Shown here one piece after another: positions 17,546 through 25,183 of a DNA stretch of 64,000 bases. A model generated the notes under the pieces. It made no database searches, was not told the origin of the DNA, and saw nothing but the letters and a program-made list of their open reading frames with translations. Position 1 is the stretch's first letter, and each line of letters opens with the position of its first letter. The stretch is from DASYHS01 sp035998295 (GTDB lineage Bacteria > Pseudomonadota > Alphaproteobacteria > Azospirillales > Azospirillaceae), in assembly GCF_035998295.1 (NCBI RefSeq), contig NZ_DASYHS010000145.1:14324-78323 (forward strand), written 5' to 3'. The translations under genes were made by a program, and so were the position numbers.

Positions 17546-18757
17546 ATGACCGACAAACCCGTTCACTACATCAGCCGCCGCTTCGTCCTGAAGGGCGCGG
17601 CGGCCACCGCCGGCGCGGTCGTTGCCGCCGGCTTCCTGCCGACCCGCTTCGCGATCGGCCAGACCGCGCCGGTGAAGGTCGGCCTGATGCTGCCCTACAG
17701 CGGCACCTACGCCCAGCTCGGCAACAACATCACCGAGGCGTTCAAGCTCTACGTCGACGAGCGGGGCGGCAAGCTCGGCGGGCGCGCGGTCGAGTACGTC
17801 GCGGTTGACGACGAGTCCGATCCGGCCAAGGCGCCCGAGAACACGAACAAGCTCGTGCAGCGCGACGGCGTCGACGTGATCGTCGGCACGGTCCATTCCG
17901 GCGTGCAGATGGGCATGGTGAAGGTGGCGCGCGACACCGACACGATGATGATCATCCCGAATGCGGGCGTCGGCGCCGCCACCGGCCCGCTCTGCGCGCC
18001 CAACATCTTCCGCGCCTCGTTCAGCAACTGGCAGCCCGCCTACCCGATGGGCAAGGTGATGGCCGACCGCGGGGCCAAGACCGCGGTCACGCTGTCGTGG
18101 AAATACGGTGCGGGCGAAGAGTCGACCGGCGCCTTCAAGGAAGGCTTCGAGCAGCATGGCGGCCAGGTCGTCGAGGAGATGTTCCTGCCCTTCCCCGACG
18201 TCGAGTTCCAGTCGCTGCTGACCAAGATCGCCGACCTGAAGCCCGACGGCGTCTACGTCTTCTTCGCCGGCGGCGGCGCGATCAAGTTCGTCAAGGACTA
18301 CCACGCGGCCGGCCTGCGCCAGCAGATCCCGCTCTACGGCGTCGGGTTCCTGACCGACGGCACGCTCCAGGCCCAGGGCGAGGCGGCCGAAGGGCTGCTG
18401 ACGACCCTGCACTGGGGCGACGGCCTCACCCTGCCGAGGACGGTCGCCTTCACCGAAGCGTTCGAGAAGCGGACCAGCGCCGAGACCGACGTCTACGCGG
18501 TCCAGGGCTACGACAGCGCGCAGCTCCTCGCCGCCGGCCTCGACGCCGTGCAGGGCGACACCGCCGCCCGAGCCGAGATGGTCAAGGCGATGGAAGATGC
18601 CGAGATCGACAGCCCGCGCGGCAGGTTCACGATGTCGAAGGCGCACAACCCCGTGCAGGACATCTACCTGCGCGAAGTCCGCGACGGCAAGAACATGGTG
18701 ATCGGCGTCGCCCACGAAGCCCTCGCCGACCCCGCCCGCGGCTGCAACATGGTCTGA
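17546..18757 (+). CDS. ABC transporter periplasmic binding protein (probable benzoate/aromatic acid)
   Basis: A 403-residue Peripla_BP_6 (LivK-type) protein. The N-terminus has a twin-arginine signal, ISRRFVLKGAAATAGAVVAA, with mature start around QTAPVKVGLMLPYSG. Text such as RDGVDVIVGTVHSGVQM and GYDSAQLLAAGLDAV is typical of HAAT binding proteins for aliphatic and aromatic acids. It lies between bclA and its permeases, hence the benzoate assignment. The gap to the permease gene holds a strong palindromic repeat. Confidence 0.92.
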   Translation: MTDKPVHYISRRFVLKGAAATAGAVVAAGFLPTRFAIGQTAPVKVGLMLPYSGTYAQLGNNITEAFKLYVDERGGKLGGRAVEYVAVDDESDPAKAPENTNKLVQRDGVDVIVGTVHSGVQMGMVKVARDTDTMMIIPNAGVGAATGPLCAPNIFRASFSNWQPAYPMGKVMADRGAKTAVTLSWKYGAGEESTGAFKEGFEQHGGQVVEEMFLPFPDVEFQSLLTKIADLKPDGVYVFFAGGGAIKFVKDYHAAGLRQQIPLYGVGFLTDGTLQAQGEAAEGLLTTLHWGDGLTLPRTVAFTEAFEKRTSAETDVYAVQGYDSAQLLAAGLDAVQGDTAARAEMVKAMEDAEIDSPRGRFTMSKAHNPVQDIYLREVRDGKNMVIGVAHEALADPARGCNMV

Positions 18758-18764
18758 ATGACAT

Positions 18765-18890
18765 CCCCCTCTCCCGTGCAACGGGAGAGGGAGGGGCCCG
18801 CCGCGTAGCGGTGGGAGGGTGAGGGTGGCACCCGTCCCTCACCCTCCCGACCTTCGGTTGGGCCCCTCCCTCTCCGACTTGCGCGGAAGA
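18765..18890. repeat. Dispersed palindromic element, copy A
   Basis: CCCCTCTCCCGT-GCA-ACGGGAGAGG forms a tight hairpin (about 18766-18790), followed by GGGAGGGTGAGGG and its inverted match CCCTCACCCTCCC, ending in CCCCTCCCTCTCCG. Copy B at 60178-60285 shares the same hairpin and the same inverted pair. Located exactly between the binding-protein and permease genes. Confidence 0.8.
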
Positions 18891-18919
18891 GGGGTCTCTA
18901 TAAGGGCGCGGCCGACTTC

Positions 18920-19789
18920 ATGGACCCCTTCATCTTCCTGATCCAAGTGCTCAACGGCGTCCAATACGGGCTGCTGCTGTTTCTGCTGGCCAGCGGGCTG
19001 ACGCTGATCTTCGGCATCATGGGCGTGATCAACCTCGCCCATGGCAGCTTCTACATGATCGGCGCCTATCTGGCGTTCTCGCTGACCTCCCTGACCGGCA
19101 ACCTCTGGATCGCGCTCCCGCTCGGCATCGCGATCAGCATCGTGATCGGGCTCGCGGTCGAATGGCTGTTCATCTCGCGGCTCTACCACCGCGACCACCT
19201 GTACCAGGTGCTGCTGACCTACGGGCTGATCCTGGTGTTCGAGGAGCTGCGCAGCATCGTCTTCGGCGACGACGCCCACGGCGTGCCGGTGCCCGACGTC
19301 CTGAACTTCTCGGTGCCGCTGACGGACACGCTCAGCTATCCGGTCTACCGGTTGTTCATCTCCGGCGTCTGCCTCGCGGTCGCGGTCGCGATGTACCTGC
19401 TGATCCAGCGGACCCGCCTCGGCATGATGATCCGGGCCGGCGCCTACAACCGCGAGATGGTTCAGTCGCTCGGCATCAACATCAAGCTGATCTACATGGG
19501 CGTCTTCGCGCTGGGCGTGGCGCTCGCCGCACTGGCCGGCATGATCGCGGCCCCGGTCGCCTCCGTGTTCCCGGGCATGGGCAACCAGATCCTGATCGTC
19601 TCCTTCGTCGTCGTCGTGATCGGCGGCATCGGCTCGGTCAAGGGGGCGCTGTTCGCCGCGATCCTGATCGGGCTCGCCGATACCTTCGGCCGGGTCCTGG
19701 TCCCGGAGCTTTCGGGAACCACCGTCTACCTGCTGATGGCGCTGGTCCTGCTGTGGCGCCCCGAGGGCATCTTCCGGAGGGCCGCCTGA
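18920..19789 (+). CDS. LivH-type ABC permease
   Basis: A 289-residue inner-membrane permease with about eight hydrophobic segments. Family motifs are QYGLLLFLLASGLTLIFGIM at the N-terminus, INLAHGSFYMIGAYLAF and the C-terminal VVVIGGIGSVKGALFAAILIG coupling loop. First permease of the benzoate-linked importer; livM-type gene starts 1 base after its stop. Confidence 0.94.
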   Translation: MDPFIFLIQVLNGVQYGLLLFLLASGLTLIFGIMGVINLAHGSFYMIGAYLAFSLTSLTGNLWIALPLGIAISIVIGLAVEWLFISRLYHRDHLYQVLLTYGLILVFEELRSIVFGDDAHGVPVPDVLNFSVPLTDTLSYPVYRLFISGVCLAVAVAMYLLIQRTRLGMMIRAGAYNREMVQSLGINIKLIYMGVFALGVALAALAGMIAAPVASVFPGMGNQILIVSFVVVVIGGIGSVKGALFAAILIGLADTFGRVLVPELSGTTVYLLMALVLLWRPEGIFRRAA

Positions 19790-19790
19790 C

Positions 19791-20825
19791 ATGCTGACCG
19801 ACAAGCTCCCGGGCGTCGCCGCGCTGCTGCTGGCGGGGCTCGCCGCCCTCCTGCTGTTCCCGCTGTTCGGGTCCGCCTTCTACGTGCAGCTCGTCGCGAA
19901 GATCATGATCCTCGCGGTCTTCGCGATGAGCCTGAACCTGCTGGTGGGGTTCACGGGGCTGGTGAGCCTCGGCCATGCCGCCTTCTACGGGCTCGCGGCC
20001 TACATGCTGGTGTTCCTGTCGCCGGAATTCGAGGCGGCCGGCTTCTGGTGGACGCTCGGCGCCGCGGTGCTGGCCTCGGCCGGGGCGGCGCTGGTGATCG
20101 GCGTCTTCGTGCTGCGCACGACCGGCATCTACTTCATCATGGTGACGCTCGCCTTCGCCCAGATGCTCTACTACCTGTTCCACGACGGGCAGTTCGCGGG
20201 CGGGTCCGACGGCGTCTACATCTACTTCAAGCCGGACGCGACCCTGTTCGGCTTCCAGCCCTTCGACCTTGAGAACCAGCAGCATTTCTACTACGTGGCG
20301 CTCGGCGTCATGGTCCTGGCCTACCTGCTGCTGCGGGTGATCCTCCAGTCGCCTTTCGGCCACGTCGTCGCGGGCATCCGCACGAACGAGCACCGCATGC
20401 GCTCGCTCGGATACCCGACCTTCCGCTACAAGCTCGCGAGCTTCGTGATCGCCGGCGCGCTGGCCGGCGTGTCGGGCTACCTGTCGGCCGCCCAGTTCGG
20501 CTTCGTCAACCCGGAGCTGATGGGCTGGCACGTCTCGGGCGAGGTGCTGATGATGGTGATCCTGGGCGGCATGGGGTCGGTCTTCGGCCCGATCCTCGGC
20601 GCCTTCTCGATCGTGCTGCTGGAGGAGCTGTTCGCCGACCTGACCAAGCACTGGCTCCTGCTGATGGGCGGCTTCATCATCATGACCGTGCTGGTGCTGC
20701 CGCACGGGCTGTCGGGCCTGCTCGCCTCGGCGCTTTCGCGCGTCGGCGCCGGCCGGCGCAAGCCCGTGCCCGAGACCGGCCCGCCCGGTGCCGCTCCCGC
20801 CGCGGAGCAGGGAGGCCGGCAGTGA
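19791..20825 (+). CDS. LivM-type ABC permease
   Basis: A 344-residue inner-membrane permease. Contains AMSLNLLVGFTGLVSLGHAA, GIYFIMVTLAFAQMLYYLFH and the coupling motif MVILGGMGSVFGPILGAF; the C-terminal 25 residues are an Arg/Pro/Ala-rich cytoplasmic tail. Partner of the preceding LivH-type subunit. Its stop overlaps the next start by 4 bases. Confidence 0.94.
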   Translation: MLTDKLPGVAALLLAGLAALLLFPLFGSAFYVQLVAKIMILAVFAMSLNLLVGFTGLVSLGHAAFYGLAAYMLVFLSPEFEAAGFWWTLGAAVLASAGAALVIGVFVLRTTGIYFIMVTLAFAQMLYYLFHDGQFAGGSDGVYIYFKPDATLFGFQPFDLENQQHFYYVALGVMVLAYLLLRVILQSPFGHVVAGIRTNEHRMRSLGYPTFRYKLASFVIAGALAGVSGYLSAAQFGFVNPELMGWHVSGEVLMMVILGGMGSVFGPILGAFSIVLLEELFADLTKHWLLLMGGFIIMTVLVLPHGLSGLLASALSRVGAGRRKPVPETGPPGAAPAAEQGGRQ

Positions 20826-21577
20826 GCGAGGCGATCCTCTCCACCAGCGGGCTCAGCCGGTCCTTCGGCGGGCTGACCGCCGTCGACGGCCTGTCGATCG
20901 AGTTCCACATGCGGCGGATCCACGCCGTGATCGGCCCCAACGGCGCCGGCAAGTCGACCTTCATCAACCTGCTGTCGGGCGACCTGCCTCCCTCGGCGGG
21001 GACGATCCGCTTCGACGGGCGCGACGTCACCGGGCTCTCCGCCGACCGCGTCTCCCAGCTCGGCATCGGCCGCAGCTACCAGAAGACCAACATCTTCCCG
21101 GACTTCACCGCGTTCGAGAACTGCCGGCTGGCGGCACAGTCGCGCCTGACCTCCTCGATGCGCTTCTTCCGCCCGGCGCTGCGGCTCTCTCGCGTCAACG
21201 ACGCGGCGCGCGCGGCGCTCGACGCGGTCGGGCTGGACGGCCGCGCCGAGGTCGTCGCCTCCGCGCTCAGCCATGGCGAGCAGCGCCAGCTCGAGATCGC
21301 GATGGTGCTCGCGACCGGGCCGAAGGTCCTGCTGCTCGACGAGCCGCTCGCCGGCATGGGGGCGGAGGAATCGGCCCGCATGGTGGCGCTGCTGGAACGC
21401 CTCGCGCGCGAGCACGCGATCGTCCTGGTCGAGCACGACATGGACGCCGTGTTCCAGCTCGCCGACCGGCTGACCGTGATGGTGAACGGCCGCCTGCTGG
21501 AGAGCGGCACGCCCGAGGAGATCCGCTCCAGCCCCGCGGTCCAGGACGCCTATCTGGGAACCGGCGAGCATGACTGA
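20822..21577 (+). CDS. LivG-type ABC ATPase
   Basis: A 251-residue nucleotide-binding subunit. Walker A GPNGAGKSTFINLLSG (about residues 38-53), signature ALSHGEQRQLEIAM (an SHGEQ variant of LSGGQ common in this subfamily), Walker B VLLLDEPLAGMG and switch His in VLVEHDMDAVF. Overlaps its upstream and downstream neighbours (4 and 8 bases), so translation is coupled. Confidence 0.94.
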   Translation: MSEAILSTSGLSRSFGGLTAVDGLSIEFHMRRIHAVIGPNGAGKSTFINLLSGDLPPSAGTIRFDGRDVTGLSADRVSQLGIGRSYQKTNIFPDFTAFENCRLAAQSRLTSSMRFFRPALRLSRVNDAARAALDAVGLDGRAEVVASALSHGEQRQLEIAMVLATGPKVLLLDEPLAGMGAEESARMVALLERLAREHAIVLVEHDMDAVFQLADRLTVMVNGRLLESGTPEEIRSSPAVQDAYLGTGEHD

Positions 21578-22286
21578 CACCGACCTGATCCGCGCCGAGG
21601 GCCTCCACGCCTTCTACGGCGCCAGCCACGTCCTGCACGGCGTCGACTTCGCGGTCCGGCCCGGCGAATGCGTCGCCCTGATGGGCCGCAACGGCATGGG
21701 CAAGACGACGCTGCTGCGCAGCGTGCTCGGCCTGCTGCGCCAGCGTTCGGGCACGGTATGGGTCAAGGGCCGGCCGATGACCGGCGCCGCCCCCCATGCG
21801 ATCGCGCGCGCCGGCATCGCCTACGTCCCCGAGGGGCGCGGCATCTTCGGCAATCTCAGCGTCCGCGAGAACCTGGTGATGGCCGCGCGCCCCGGCCTGG
21901 ACGGCCGGCGCGACTGGACGTTCGAGCGGGTGCTGCAGACCTTCCCACGCCTGGCCGAGCGCCTGGGGAACGGCGGCAACCAGCTCTCCGGCGGCGAGCA
22001 GCAGATGCTGACGATCGGCCGCGCGCTGATGACCAACCCCGACCTCCTGATCCTCGACGAGGCGACGGAGGGCCTCGCCCCCCTGATCGCGCGCGAGATC
22101 TGGACGATCCTGCACCGCGTGCGCGCGACCGGCATCGCCAGCGTCATCGTCGACAAGAACTTCCGGGCGATCTCGGCGATCGCGGACCGGTGCGTCGTCC
22201 TGGTCAAGGGGCAGGTCGTGTTCGACGGGGCGAGCGACCGGCTGGCGCACGACCCCGACATCCTGAAGCAGCATCTGGGAGTGTGA
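21570..22286 (+). CDS. LivF-type ABC ATPase
   Basis: A 238-residue nucleotide-binding subunit. Walker A GRNGMGKTTLLRSVLG, signature QLSGGEQQMLTIGRAL, Walker B LLILDEATEGLAP. In the D-loop/switch region the usual VEQN is replaced by VDKNFRAISAIADR, so the catalytic switch histidine position should be checked. Overlaps the following hydrolase gene by GTGA. Confidence 0.93.
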   Translation: MTDTDLIRAEGLHAFYGASHVLHGVDFAVRPGECVALMGRNGMGKTTLLRSVLGLLRQRSGTVWVKGRPMTGAAPHAIARAGIAYVPEGRGIFGNLSVRENLVMAARPGLDGRRDWTFERVLQTFPRLAERLGNGGNQLSGGEQQMLTIGRALMTNPDLLILDEATEGLAPLIAREIWTILHRVRATGIASVIVDKNFRAISAIADRCVVLVKGQVVFDGASDRLAHDPDILKQHLGV

Positions 22287-23071
22287 GGGTGCCCTTCCTG
22301 ACCGCCGCGGGCCGCCGCCTGGACTACCGCTGGATCGAGCCGGGGCGGCCGGGCCGGCCGGCCCTCGTCTTCCTGCACGAGGGGCTCGGCTCGGTCGAGC
22401 TGTGGAAGGACTTCCCCGACCAGGCCGCCGAGGCGACCGGCTGCGGCACGCTCGTCTACTCGCGCTACGGCTACGGCCGCTCCGACCGGCTGGAGGGGCC
22501 GCGCGGCGTCGACTACATGCACCGCGAGGCGCTGGACTCGCTGCCCGCGGTGCTGGACGCCCTGGACATCCGCGAGCCGGTGCTGGTCGGCCACAGCGAC
22601 GGCGCCTCGATCGCCCTGATCCATGCCGGGACCGGCCGCTGGAGCCCCCGCGGGCTGGTCCTGGCCGCCCCCCACGTCTTCGTCGAGGACGTGACGGTCG
22701 AGAGCATCGCGGCCGCGAAGACGATATACCGCGAGACGGACATGCCACGGAAGTTCGCCCGCTACCACGACGATCCCGACGCGACGTTCCGGGGCTGGAA
22801 CGACATCTGGCTCCACCCCGATTTCCGCGCCTGGAACATCGAGGAATACCTGCCCGGCGTCCGCTGCCCGATGCTGCTGGTCCAGGGCCTGGACGACGAG
22901 TACGGCACGCTGGCCCAGCTCGACGCGATCGAGCGCGGGGCCGGCGGCCCGGTCGAGCGGCTGGAGCTTGCGGACTGCCGCCATTCCCCTCACCGCGACC
23001 AGCCCGCCGCCACGCTCGCCGCGATCGCGCACTTCGTCGACGCGCTCGCCCCGGCCGGAGACCGGTCGTGA
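22283..23071 (+). CDS. Alpha/beta hydrolase
   Basis: A 262-residue hydrolase. Start GTG 22283 overlaps the transporter stop (GTGA); GTG 22289 is an alternative. Oxyanion region FLHEGLGSVELWKDFP, nucleophile elbow VGHSDGASIALIHAG with Ser about residue 109, acid GLDDEYG and catalytic His in DCRHSPHRDQP. As the sixth gene of the benzoate uptake operon it may act on an aromatic ester, thioester or ring-cleavage side product; substrate unknown. Confidence 0.88.
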   Translation: MRVPFLTAAGRRLDYRWIEPGRPGRPALVFLHEGLGSVELWKDFPDQAAEATGCGTLVYSRYGYGRSDRLEGPRGVDYMHREALDSLPAVLDALDIREPVLVGHSDGASIALIHAGTGRWSPRGLVLAAPHVFVEDVTVESIAAAKTIYRETDMPRKFARYHDDPDATFRGWNDIWLHPDFRAWNIEEYLPGVRCPMLLVQGLDDEYGTLAQLDAIERGAGGPVERLELADCRHSPHRDQPAATLAAIAHFVDALAPAGDRS

Positions 23072-24093
23072 CCGCCGCCCAGGGCCTGCCTCCGGTCCCT
23101 GCCCCGGGCACCATGGCCGAGGTCGCGCCGGGCATCCGCTGGATACGGATGCCCCTGCCCTTCGCGCTCGACCACGTGAACCTGTGGCTGCTGGAGGACG
23201 GGGACGGCTGGACCCTGGTCGACACCGGCCTCGGCAACGACGCGACGCGCGCGCTGTGGCACGAGATCCTGGAAGGCCCCGCCGCCGGCCGGCCGATCCG
23301 CCGGATCCTCGCGACCCATTTCCACCCCGACCATCTCGGCCAGTCCGGATGGCTGGTCGAGCGCACCGGGGCCGAGTTCCTGATGACGCGGACCGAATGG
23401 CTGACCGGGCGCATGCTCGTGGGCACGGGCGAGGAGGCCGGCGAGATCCAGGCCGCGTTCTTCCGCGGCCACGGCCTGCCGGGCGGGCAGGCCGACGGCC
23501 TGGCCCGGCGCGGCAACGTCTACCGGCGCCGGGCGCCGTCGGTGCCCGCGACCTACCGCCGGATCACCGGCGGCGAGGTGATCGCGATCGGCGAGCGGCG
23601 CTGGCAGGTCGTGATCGGCGAGGGCCACTCGCCCGAGCAGGCCTGCCTCTACAGCCAGGACGGCCGCATCCTGATTTCGGGCGACCAGATCCTCCCGCAC
23701 ATCACGCCCAATGTCAGCGTCCAGTGGTTCGAGCCGGAGGCGAACCCGCTGGCCGACTTCCTCGGCTCGGTCCGCCGCTTCGGCCAGATGCCCGAGGACA
23801 CGCTGGTCCTGCCCTCCCACGGCCGTCCCTTCTGCGAGCTGGCGCGCCGCCTCGCCGCCCTGGAGCGCCACCACGCCGCCCGCCTGACCGACCTGATGGA
23901 CGCCTGCGCGGACGAGGGATGCACCGCCTACGAGCTGCTGGACGTGCTGTTCCGGCGCAAGCTCGACGACCACCAGATCGTCTTCGCCATGGGCGAGGCG
24001 ATCGCGCATCTGGCCTACCTGGAAAACGACGGCCTGCTCCGGCGCGAACGCGACGGCGACGGGCCGTGGCGCTACCGCGCTGTCGGCGGGTAG
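23068..24093 (+). CDS. Metallo-beta-lactamase-fold hydrolase
   Basis: A 341-residue protein with the MBL signature ATHFHPDHLGQSG (HxHxDH), a second histidine in GEGHSPEQACLY, the metal-bridging Asp in ISGDQILPHI and LVLPSHGRPF, then a C-terminal helical winged-helix-like region (YELLDVLF onward). This C-terminal extension is typical of LACTB2/MBL hydrolases that act on thioesters or RNA. Start GTG 23068 overlaps the previous stop by GTGA. Last gene of the benzoate operon; a thioesterase-like clean-up role is an inference. Confidence 0.88.
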   Translation: MTAAQGLPPVPAPGTMAEVAPGIRWIRMPLPFALDHVNLWLLEDGDGWTLVDTGLGNDATRALWHEILEGPAAGRPIRRILATHFHPDHLGQSGWLVERTGAEFLMTRTEWLTGRMLVGTGEEAGEIQAAFFRGHGLPGGQADGLARRGNVYRRRAPSVPATYRRITGGEVIAIGERRWQVVIGEGHSPEQACLYSQDGRILISGDQILPHITPNVSVQWFEPEANPLADFLGSVRRFGQMPEDTLVLPSHGRPFCELARRLAALERHHAARLTDLMDACADEGCTAYELLDVLFRRKLDDHQIVFAMGEAIAHLAYLENDGLLRRERDGDGPWRYRAVGG

Positions 24094-24284
24094 CGCCGCC
24101 TGGTTTCGCGTGAGGCCGGACACTCGCGTCGATTCCATGCTGGAAACGCGTCGCCAGAAGCCCACCCGCACCAGCGCTCCTTGCGTAGTTCCACTGTTTC
24201 CCACTCGACTTCAATATTTTCCTTTTGCAGCGCACCCTCTGGCGTGACGACGCACGCGCCGTCGCAGAAAAGCCGGAGGACCAC
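24072..24284 (-). CDS. Possible small CDS or gene remnant (70 aa)
   Basis: From a GTG at 24284 the frame reads CDGACVVTPEGALQKENIEV, then EWETVELRKERWCGWASGD; the DNA here (about 24180-24235) is clearly less GC-rich than its surroundings, and the residues look protein-like. The 3' end overlaps the MBL gene by 22 bases. No family is recognised. It may be a fragment of an older gene. Confidence 0.3.
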   Translation of the reverse strand: MVLRLFCDGACVVTPEGALQKENIEVEWETVELRKERWCGWASGDAFPAWNRRECPASRETRRRYPPTAR

Positions 24285-24452
24285 GTCCTCGGGCCGCCGC
24301 AGGCGGCACTGCGGCGTGTATTTGGTTCGCGTGAAGGACGGGGAACGGCGCGTCGGTTCGCGCAGTTACACAGGATGCGCCACGGCCGGCGGGAAGCACC
24401 GCCGGAACGCGCCGCCGAAACGCGCCGCCGAAACGCATCGGGAAAAGGAGCG
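24285..24452. other. Intergenic stretch with short GC repeats
   Basis: Non-coding as far as can be seen. It contains a near-palindrome around GCCGCCGCAGGCGGC (24293-24307) and a short direct repeat, CGCCGAAACGCGC at about 24412-24436. It leads into the AAAAGGAG ribosome site of the DUF998 gene. Confidence 0.4.
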
Positions 24453-25088
24453 ATGGTAGGAGACGACGCAATCCCAGTGGCCACACGCCGCCTGGTCCGG
24501 ACCTGCGGCCTGATCGGCCTGTTCGGATGCCTCGTGGCCGTCGTGACGGACGTGATGGGCTGGATACTGGTCGACGGCTACGACCCGATCAGCCAGACCA
24601 TCAGCAACCTGGCGGTCGGCCGGTGGAGCTGGCTTCTCGACCTCGGCCTCTACCTCCTCGCCACGGCCTGCTTCGCGACCGCGGTCGGGCTGGCGGCCCG
24701 GCGCCTCGGCGGCGCGTCCTGGACGTTCGCCGCCGCCGCCGTGGCGCTTCTCGGGATCGACGTCATCGTCGTCGCCGCCTTCGACGAGTATGCGGGCACC
24801 ACCAATCCCGGTGCCGACGTGCATTCCGCCGCGGTCTACGCCCTGGGGGCGCTGTTCGCCCTCGCCTGCCTGCTGGCGGTCCCGGGGCTGAAGCGGCTAC
24901 ATGGCTCCCTCGGCCGGTTCAGCCTGGTGGTCGGCCTGGCCTGGATCGTCCTGGCGCCGCTCTTCTTCCTCGTCCCCAACGCCTGGGACGGCGCCTACGA
25001 GCGGTTCCTGGCGCTCATCCTGCTGGGATGGCTGGCGACGATGGCCTCGCGGGTCCTGCTCCGCGCGCACGACGGCGCCCTGGCGTAA
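24453..25088 (+). CDS. DUF998 family membrane protein
   Basis: A 211-residue inner-membrane protein with six predicted hydrophobic segments. The DUF998 hallmarks are visible: DGYDPISQTISNLAVGRW in the first loop and later GADVHSAAVYALGALFALA. Function of the family is unknown. ATG 24453 follows AAAAGGAGCG; the spacing is short, and a GTG start at 24478 is possible. Monocistronic. Confidence 0.85.
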   Translation: MVGDDAIPVATRRLVRTCGLIGLFGCLVAVVTDVMGWILVDGYDPISQTISNLAVGRWSWLLDLGLYLLATACFATAVGLAARRLGGASWTFAAAAVALLGIDVIVVAAFDEYAGTTNPGADVHSAAVYALGALFALACLLAVPGLKRLHGSLGRFSLVVGLAWIVLAPLFFLVPNAWDGAYERFLALILLGWLATMASRVLLRAHDGALA

Positions 25089-25183
25089 GCCCCGCCACGG
25101 CACTCGGCACCCGATCTTTCGGGGAGTGCGGCGCCCCGCGCGCTGCTATACTCGTCCGCGATGCAGGACTGCCGAGGACGACC

